DNA of 64,000 bases from Rubricoccus sp038746605 (GTDB lineage Bacteria; Bacteroidota; Rhodothermia; Rhodothermales; Rubricoccaceae), in contig JBCDKM010000001.1 of the NCBI GenBank assembly GCA_038746605.1, positions 124,001 through 188,000 on the forward strand. The letters are read 5' to 3'. A model generated the notes under the pieces. The model was not told the DNA's origin. It did not search any database and saw only the letters and a program-made list of their open reading frames with translations. Positions 59,147 to 64,000 of the stretch are shown here, one piece after another (within the stretch, counting starts at the first letter, position 1; the number at the start of each line of letters is the position of its first letter). The translations under genes were made by a program, and so were the position numbers.

Positions 59147-60709
59147 TCAGGCGTCCTCTGGCGCGTCGCCGTCCTCCGGCCGGAGAAGCGGGAACAGCAG
59201 CACGTCGCGGATGCTGGGCTGGTTGGTCATCACCATCGCGAGGCGGTCGATGCCGACGCCGAGACCGGCGGCGGGCGGCATGCCGTATTCCAACGCGCGG
59301 AGGTAGTCCTCGTCCACGGTATTCACAGCCTCGTCGTCGCCTGCCGTCGCGAGCGAGACCTGATCCTCGAAGCGCTGGCGCTGGTCGAGCGGGTCGTTGA
59401 GCTCCGAGAACGAATTGCAGAGCTCCTTCCCGCCCGCGATGAGCTCGAAGCGCTCTACCAAGCCTTCTTCGGTCCGGTGACGCTTCGCGAGGGGAGACAA
59501 TTCCACCGGGTAGTCCGTGATGAAGGTCGGCTGGATGAGGTGCGGCTCCACGAACTCTCCGAAGACCTCGTCGATGAGCTTGCCGAGGCCGAAGGAGTCG
59601 TCCACCTCCAGGCCCAGATCGGTCGCGATGGTCGCCACCTCGTCACGGGACTTGCCGCGCAGGTTGTGACCCGTTTTGTCCTCGATGGCCTCGAAGATGG
59701 GGATCCGCGCGAAGGGTGCCGCGAAACTGAGCGTGTGCTCGCCCCACGTCACGTCGGTGGTGCCGTGGAGGTCCATCGCGACGCGCTCCAGCATGTGCTC
59801 TACGAGCCGCATCATCCAGTCGTAGTCGCGGAAGGCGACGTACAACTCTAGCATGGTGAACTCGGGGTTGTGGAAGCGCGAGAGGCCCTCGTTGCGGAAG
59901 TCCTTCGCGATCTCGTAGACGCCCTCGAAGCCGCCTACGAGGAGGCGCTTGAGGTACAGCTCGTCCGCGATGCGGAGGAAGAGCGGCATGTCCAGCGCGT
60001 TGTGGTGCGTCGTGAACGGACGCGCGGCGGCGCCGCCGTAGAGCGGTTGCAGCGCAGGCGTTTCCACCTCCACGTACTCGCGCGCGTCGAGGAAGTCGCG
60101 GATGGTGCGGAGCATCCGGGCGCGCTGCTTGAACACCTCGCGCACCTCCGGGTGCAGCGCGAGGTCGGCGTAGCGCCGGCGGTAGCGGAAGTCGGGATCC
60201 GTGACTTCGTTGAAGGTCCGCGTCTCGCCGGTCTCCTCGTCCGTGACGGTCTTCTCGACGGGCAGCGGCTTGAGGCTCTTCGCGAGGAGCACGATTCGGT
60301 CGGCGTGGACGCTGACTTCGCCCATGCGCGTGCGGAAGAGCGTGCCCTCGATGCCGAGCCAGTCGCCGGGATCGAGGAGCTTCTTGAACACGGCGTTGTA
60401 CCAGCCGTCTTCGAGATCGTCGCGGCGGGCGTAGACCTGAATGGTGCCGGACTCGTCGGCGACGTGGAAGAACGCGGCCTTGCCCATGACGCGCTTGGTC
60501 TGCATCCGTCCTGCGATGCGGACCCGGAGGGGCTCGGTGCCTTCCGTCTCCGGGTCGTGTGTCTCGTCCGCGTACGTCGCGAGGGCGTCGGCGGCGTGGT
60601 GGGTGGTGGCCCACTCAGCAGCGGGGTAGGGCTCGATGCCCGCCTCGCGAAGCGCGTCGAGGTGCTGGCGGCGGACGAGTTCCTGTTCGGTCAGGGCGCG
60701 GTCGGACAT
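59147..60709 (-). CDS. lysS: Lysyl-tRNA synthetase (class II)
   Basis: A 520-residue class II synthetase charging tRNA-Lys. The N-terminal anticodon-binding OB domain contains LRVRIAGRMQTKRVMGKAAFFHVADESGTIQVY. Class II motif 2 is KDFRNEGLSRFHNPEFTMLELYVAF and motif 3 is GLGVGIDRLAMVMTNQPSIRDVLLFPLLRP. Length and order match LysS; the C-terminal tail is short. The ATG at 60709 begins MSDRALTEQE after a CTGCGCCCCCC leader. A palindrome copy lies in its upstream region. Confidence 0.96.
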   Translation of the reverse strand: MSDRALTEQELVRRQHLDALREAGIEPYPAAEWATTHHAADALATYADETHDPETEGTEPLRVRIAGRMQTKRVMGKAAFFHVADESGTIQVYARRDDLEDGWYNAVFKKLLDPGDWLGIEGTLFRTRMGEVSVHADRIVLLAKSLKPLPVEKTVTDEETGETRTFNEVTDPDFRYRRRYADLALHPEVREVFKQRARMLRTIRDFLDAREYVEVETPALQPLYGGAAARPFTTHHNALDMPLFLRIADELYLKRLLVGGFEGVYEIAKDFRNEGLSRFHNPEFTMLELYVAFRDYDWMMRLVEHMLERVAMDLHGTTDVTWGEHTLSFAAPFARIPIFEAIEDKTGHNLRGKSRDEVATIATDLGLEVDDSFGLGKLIDEVFGEFVEPHLIQPTFITDYPVELSPLAKRHRTEEGLVERFELIAGGKELCNSFSELNDPLDQRQRFEDQVSLATAGDDEAVNTVDEDYLRALEYGMPPAAGLGVGIDRLAMVMTNQPSIRDVLLFPLLRPEDGDAPEDA

Positions 60710-60823
60710 GGGGGGCGCAGAGGGGAGGGCGCAAGATCTCTCCCCGGACGCCTGCCCGGCACCAGGCGATCCCGTCTTCGCGCGAGAGGCACGGACGGCA
60801 CGCCCCGGCCGACCCGTGTCTGT

Positions 60824-60843
60824 CCGCCTCGGCACCGAGGCGG
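60824..60843. repeat. Palindromic repeat, short form
   Basis: CCGCCTCGGCACCGAGGCGG, perfect copy, 32 bases beyond the stop codon of the saccharopine-dehydrogenase-like gene and upstream of lysS. Confidence 0.92.
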
Positions 60844-60875
60844 GAGCAGTCGGGGTGTGGCGCGTTCTGAAACCG

Positions 60876-61994
60876 TTACCGGTACACTCGCCCGACGAAC
60901 ACGCCGTTGAGGAACGCGTCAGGATCGAGGTCCATCTGGAGGACGGGGCCGGAGTGGCGACCGGAGAGGAGCACCTTCGCGCTCTCCACGAGCCCGGCGG
61001 CCGTGGTGGCCTGGATGGCCCGCATCGGGCCGTTCGGTGTTTCGATGGGCTCGATGACGTAGCCCCGGTCGAGGCGGCGACGGGAGCCGTTCGCGTCGAT
61101 CCCTTCCACTGCGGCGTACATCACGACGATGTCGTCCTCCACGAGGGGAATCTCCTGTTCCATCCGGGCCTGAAGAGCATCAGGGTCGTGGCCGGTCTCG
61201 TTCAAGACGGAGTCCACCCACGCGTAGTGGCCGGGGTAGCGGAGCGTCTTGTAGTCCAGTGTCTGAACGGTACCCGCGAAGTGCTGGGGCATGTCGGCCG
61301 CGCCGCCCGAGGTGAGATCGTCCTCGTACACCACGCCGCCCAGCACGAGGGTCGAGCGTTCGGAGAGGGCAGGGACCGTGCGTACTTCGCCATCGCGCAC
61401 CACGATGGCGTCCTTCACGTACTCCGTCGCCACGCCGATAGGGCTCCAAGTGAACCCGTAGTGGTGCGGCCCGGAGGCGTTGCGTGTCAGCGCTCCCACC
61501 TTCATCGCGACGGTGTCCACTCTGCCGCCGTAGTCGGCCTCGAACTGGCGCATGAGCTTGTGTCCCAACACGTTGATGACGCCCGGCGCGAGCCCCGTCT
61601 GAAGCACGAATCCGGTCTCGGCGCCCTCGGCCAACTCCATGATCTCGTTCGTCTCCGCGACGTACTCGGTCAGGTTGGCGTAGTGGCAGCCGTTCTCCAG
61701 CGCGAGGCGGGCCACGGTGGGCGCGAGGCCGCCGGGGAGGCAATCCAGCACCACGTCCGCCTCGGCGAAGGCCTCGGCCAGCGCGGGGACGGGATCGGCG
61801 GAGACGGGCGCGTGGACGGTCCGCAGCCTGTCCTCGTGGCCGACGAACTGGCGCGCGCGTTCCAACTGCGCCTCGTCCGTGTCTGCGAGGATGACGCTGC
61901 CGACGGGCACGTCGGACCAGTCGAGGAGCATGTACGCAGCGGCTTCGCCGATGCCACCGGCGCCTGCGATGAGGAGAGTGGGAGCGTCCGTCAT
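60876..61994 (-). CDS. Saccharopine dehydrogenase-like oxidoreductase
   Basis: A 372-residue protein. The N-terminal NAD(P)-binding fold is TLLIAGAGGIGEAAAYMLLDWSDVPVGSVILADTDEAQL (GxGxxG at residues 9-14), VVLDCLPGGLAPTVARLALENGCHYANLTEYVAET, and VLQTGLAPGVINVLGHKLMRQFE. The C-terminal part follows saccharopine dehydrogenase-family enzymes that act on lysine or carboxy-norspermidine-type substrates, but the substrate is unassigned. The ATG at 61994 follows a TTCTCACTCCTCG leader. Tandem and palindromic repeats lie upstream. Confidence 0.85.
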   Translation of the reverse strand: MTDAPTLLIAGAGGIGEAAAYMLLDWSDVPVGSVILADTDEAQLERARQFVGHEDRLRTVHAPVSADPVPALAEAFAEADVVLDCLPGGLAPTVARLALENGCHYANLTEYVAETNEIMELAEGAETGFVLQTGLAPGVINVLGHKLMRQFEADYGGRVDTVAMKVGALTRNASGPHHYGFTWSPIGVATEYVKDAIVVRDGEVRTVPALSERSTLVLGGVVYEDDLTSGGAADMPQHFAGTVQTLDYKTLRYPGHYAWVDSVLNETGHDPDALQARMEQEIPLVEDDIVVMYAAVEGIDANGSRRRLDRGYVIEPIETPNGPMRAIQATTAAGLVESAKVLLSGRHSGPVLQMDLDPDAFLNGVFVGRVYR

Positions 61995-62194
61995 TCGGTT
62001 CGAGGAGTGAGAAGGAGAGCGCGGAAGATGCACGCGGCGCGCGCTCGGAACCGCTTCCAGAGCGACATGCGCGGAATCCTCAGAAAGGGGACCATGGGGT
62101 GAGCCCCGGAGTCGAGACGCAGCTACGAGGACCACCTGCCACTGCGTACTCCGTACTGCGTAAGGGGTGGCATTGGCGCAGTCTCGCATTCAGC

Positions 62195-62250
62195 TTGCGC
62201 TCTTGCGCTCTTGCGCTCTTGCGCTCTTGCGCTCTTGCGCTCTTGCGCTC
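62195..62250. repeat. Tandem array of the octamer TTGCGCTC, seven copies
   Basis: Seven perfect copies of TTGCGCTC in a row. The length is 56 bases and the unit is not a multiple of three. It lies about 200 bases upstream of the saccharopine-dehydrogenase-like ATG on the minus strand. Confidence 0.96.
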
Positions 62251-62290
62251 CTCGCCTCTTCCTTTCCCCCTTTCTTCCATCCAACCCCCT

Positions 62291-62310
62291 CCGCCTCGGC
62301 ACCGAGGCGG
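62291..62310. repeat. Palindromic repeat, short form
   Basis: CCGCCTCGGCACCGAGGCGG, perfect copy, 40 bases beyond the stop codon of the DHH gene and next to the tandem array. Confidence 0.93.
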
Positions 62311-62350
62311 GTATGACTGGTGGGGGGGCTTCCATATTCCGAGCCCCTAC

Positions 62351-63463
62351 TCAGTCCAGCTTTCCTTGGAAGGCGGCCAGTAGAGCGAGTTGCTCGTCGC
62401 TGAGTTCTCCGTCCTCGTCCGCCTCGGCGACGGCCTCTGGAGGGGCCGCGACGTGCGGGGGGGCGCTGTCGATCACCTCCTTGCGGACTTGCTCCAGCGT
62501 CTTGCCCCGGACGTAAGCGCCACTCGCGTTGGCATGTCCCCCGCCGCCGAATCGTCCTGCCCAGCCGTTGATGGGGCAGTCGCCCTTCGAGCGGAACGAG
62601 ACCTTGATGCCGCTCAGCGTTTCCAGGAAGATGACCGCTGACACCACGCCCCCGAGCGAGAGCGCGTAGCGGATCAGGCCTTCGGTCTCTTCGAAGTCGG
62701 CGCCAGAGGCCTGGAGGGTGTCCTGCGAGATCGTCATGCTCGCGAGGCGCCCGCCGTAGTGCGTGCGGATGGTCCCGAGTGCGAGACCGAGGAGCCGCAG
62801 CGCCTCGCGGCTCTTGCCGTCGAAGAGGGCGACGTGGATGGGCTCGGGTTTGAACTGCCCCCGCGCGAGGAGATCGGCGATGATCTCGTGGGTGCGAGGC
62901 GTCGTCGCGCCGTAACGGAAGGAGCCCGTGTCCGTCATGATCGCGACGTAGAGGGCGGTCGCGATGGGCGTGTCGATGGCGTCGGCGTCGTGCCCGGCGA
63001 TGAGGTCGTAGACGATCTCGCCCGCCGCAGCGGCGGAGGTGTCGACGTGGGCTTCCGTGAACCAGGTCTCCGGCTCCGGGTGGTGATCCAGCACGACGAC
63101 GGGCTGGCCCGCCTCGGCTGCCGCGCGGAAGGGGCTGCCGACAGACCCGAGTCGCTGCTCCGCATTCACGTCCACCACCACGCGCACATCGGCGCCGGAG
63201 ATCAACTCGGCGTGACTGAGCGCGCCCGTGTCAAATGTGCGGACGAGTTTTTTGGGCTGCTCGTCGAGGAGCCAGCGGAGCGGGCGTGGCTCGGGGTCGG
63301 CGTTGAGGCAGTAGACCCGCTTGTTCATGCCGCGAAGCCATCGCGCGAGGGCGATCTCAGACCCCAGCGCGTCTCCGTCGGGGCGGATGTGCGTCGTGAT
63401 GGTGACGCTCTTCGCGTCCAAGAGGCGCTGGCGAATGGCGGCGAGTTCGGGTGTCTCAGGCAT
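62351..63463 (-). CDS. nrnA: DHH/DHHA1 phosphoesterase (NrnA-type)
   Basis: A 370-residue bifunctional oligoribonuclease/pAp phosphatase-like protein of the DHH family, probably degrading nanoRNA and phosphoadenosine phosphate in the cytoplasm. Motifs: VTITTHIRPDGDALGSEIALA, VVVLDHHPEPETW (DHH), IMTDTGSFRYGATTPRTHEI, and the DHHA1 part with KVSFRSKGDCPINGWAGRFGGGGHANASGAYV. A short acidic tail ends LALLAAFQGKLD. The symbol nrnA is a family-level call. Confidence 0.9.
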   Translation of the reverse strand: MPETPELAAIRQRLLDAKSVTITTHIRPDGDALGSEIALARWLRGMNKRVYCLNADPEPRPLRWLLDEQPKKLVRTFDTGALSHAELISGADVRVVVDVNAEQRLGSVGSPFRAAAEAGQPVVVLDHHPEPETWFTEAHVDTSAAAAGEIVYDLIAGHDADAIDTPIATALYVAIMTDTGSFRYGATTPRTHEIIADLLARGQFKPEPIHVALFDGKSREALRLLGLALGTIRTHYGGRLASMTISQDTLQASGADFEETEGLIRYALSLGGVVSAVIFLETLSGIKVSFRSKGDCPINGWAGRFGGGGHANASGAYVRGKTLEQVRKEVIDSAPPHVAAPPEAVAEADEDGELSDEQLALLAAFQGKLD

Positions 63464-63583
63464 GGCGGTCAGGGCGGGCGCGGAAGGTACGGGATGCGCT
63501 CGGTGCCGCCGTCGCGTACCCGGCGAACCCTCGCGAGTCTCGCTCCCAGGCTGCCGCCGGAGCGACGAACGACAGCCGAAGGC

Positions 63584-64000
63584 TCAGCCCAAGACGGCCT
63601 CCTCCGCCTCGGCCAGGGCAGCGTGGGCGGCTGCCAGCCTCGCGATGGGCACGCGGAACGGAGAGCAACTCACGTAGTCCAGCCCCACTTCGTGGAAGAA
63701 CGCGACCGACTGCGGATCCCCTCCGTGTTCGCCGCAGATACCGACCTTCAGATCGGCGCGCGCGGCCCGGCCGCGCTCGGTCCCGAGGCGGACGAGTTGA
63801 CCTACGCCTTCGCGGTCGAGCACCTGGAAGGGATCCTCCGGGAGGACCCCGCGCTCGACGTACGCCGAGAGGAACCGCCCGGCGTCGTCGCGGCTGAGAC
63901 CGAAGGTGGTCTGCGTCAGGTCGTTCGTGCCGAACGAGAAGAACTGGGCGTGCTCCGCGATCCGATCCGCCGTGAGCGCCGCCCGAGGCAACTCGATCAT
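63584..64000 (-). CDS. ppdK: Pyruvate phosphate dikinase, C-terminal part (runs off window)
   Basis: The visible 138 residues match the end of pyruvate phosphate dikinase: MIELPRAALTADRIAEHAQFFSFGTNDLTQTTFGLSRDDAGRFLSAYVERGVLPEDPFQVLD, then LKVGICGEHGGDPQSVAFFHEVGLDYVSCSPFRVPIARLAAAHAAL. This is the PEP/pyruvate-binding TIM-barrel with the GICGEHGGD motif, whose Cys is a catalytic acid-base residue. The rest of the gene lies beyond position 64000. The enzyme interconverts pyruvate, ATP and phosphate with PEP, AMP and pyrophosphate. Confidence 0.95.
   Translation of the reverse strand: MIELPRAALTADRIAEHAQFFSFGTNDLTQTTFGLSRDDAGRFLSAYVERGVLPEDPFQVLDREGVGQLVRLGTERGRAARADLKVGICGEHGGDPQSVAFFHEVGLDYVSCSPFRVPIARLAAAHAALAEAEEAVLG

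Larger units (their letters stand above)
61995..62350. other. Repeat-bearing intergenic stretch
   Basis: 356 bases between the saccharopine-dehydrogenase-like start and the stop of the DHH gene. It holds a TGCCAC/GTGGCA inverted pair around TACTCCGTACTGCGTA (62137-62172), the 8-bp tandem array at 62195 and a short palindrome at 62291. No gene is recognisable. Confidence 0.6.

Noticed and set aside
4464..62310. All palindromes as intrinsic terminators
   Set aside because: They lack a T-tract on either side, and copies occur inside genes and upstream of genes; the rpsA copy follows a separate true terminator.
63765..63800. Palindrome-like sequence inside ppdK (CGCTCGGTCCCGAGGCGGAC)
   Set aside because: The residues VRLGTERGR align with normal pyruvate phosphate dikinases without an insertion, so this is probably codon usage rather than an element.
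1..64000. CRISPR array
   Set aside because: The palindrome copies are kilobases apart with no regular spacers, and no cas gene is present.
1..64000. Prophage, insertion sequence or integron
   Set aside because: No transposase, integrase or phage structural gene is recognisable; the IS630-like HTH at 27.9 kb is part of the CYTH-CHAD protein.

Overview
This is a GC-rich bacterial chromosome segment of mainly housekeeping genes on both strands, with many secreted lipoproteins and outer-membrane proteins. Three signs point to the Bacteroidota/Rhodothermota side of the tree, plausibly a marine Rubricoccus/Rubrivirga/Salinibacter-like organism. First, proteins carry type IX secretion (T9SS) C-terminal sorting domains. 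Second, there are PorZ-like, PorD-like (DUF4835), GWxTD and CIA30 proteins. Third, start codons follow pyrimidine-rich leaders (often CTC-ATG) with almost no Shine-Dalgarno sequence. The taxon is inferred, not shown.

Layout. 0-8.2 kb: a broken ParE toxin/antitoxin pair, small secreted or regulatory genes, a Trk potassium-uptake locus (trkA, trkH, and a second TrkH truncated after two of four pore repeats) and a DUF2059 protein. 8.1-16.2 kb: a T9SS cargo protein, lipoproteins, serA, a fasciclin lipoprotein, mdh and a UbiG-type methyltransferase. 16.3-25.6 kb: cmk and rpsA (ribosomal S1 with a long acidic N-terminal extension), then lspA and ileS on the other strand; IleS carries the swapped GXHH form of the HIGH motif. 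25.7-33.5 kb: a second T9SS cargo, a CYTH-HTH-CHAD fusion, hemH, a small methyltransferase, tpiA and a GWxTD lipoprotein. 33.6-33.8 kb: tRNA-Glu(UUC) and tRNA-His(GUG). 33.9-41.1 kb: a putative T9SS/envelope cluster with a PorZ-like double-propeller protein, an unknown protein and PorD-like DUF4835 on the minus strand, divergent from a PorV/FadL-like barrel and an HhH-barrel protein. 41.4-51.7 kb: a Memo-like protein, a DUF2520-type Rossmann protein, an M17 aminopeptidase, pdxA, envelope proteins and an M32 carboxypeptidase. 51.7-53.3 kb: a low-GC TIR/deoxyribosyltransferase-like plus PLD-like gene, apparently a recently acquired defence-type gene, beside a decayed PPOX-family gene. 53.4-64 kb: purF, an OmpA/DUF4398 pair, lysS, a saccharopine-dehydrogenase-like gene, an nrnA-type DHH phosphoesterase and the 3' end of a pyruvate phosphate dikinase gene that runs off the window.

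The most distinctive non-coding signal is a palindrome family, CCGCCTCGGTGCCGAGGCGG and variants. It has about fifteen short copies, mostly between genes and often just past stop codons, and four long copies with a related 12-17 nt centre. A few copies lie in frame inside genes. Its half-site CCGAGGCGG also recurs as single copies inside many genes. Inverted pairs at gene ends plus single copies in genes is the layout of DNA-uptake sequences in Pasteurellaceae/Neisseriaceae; REP-like elements or codon bias are the alternatives. Other repeats are a long 'HPERS'-type inverted repeat at 53.7 kb and an 8-bp tandem array at 62.2 kb.
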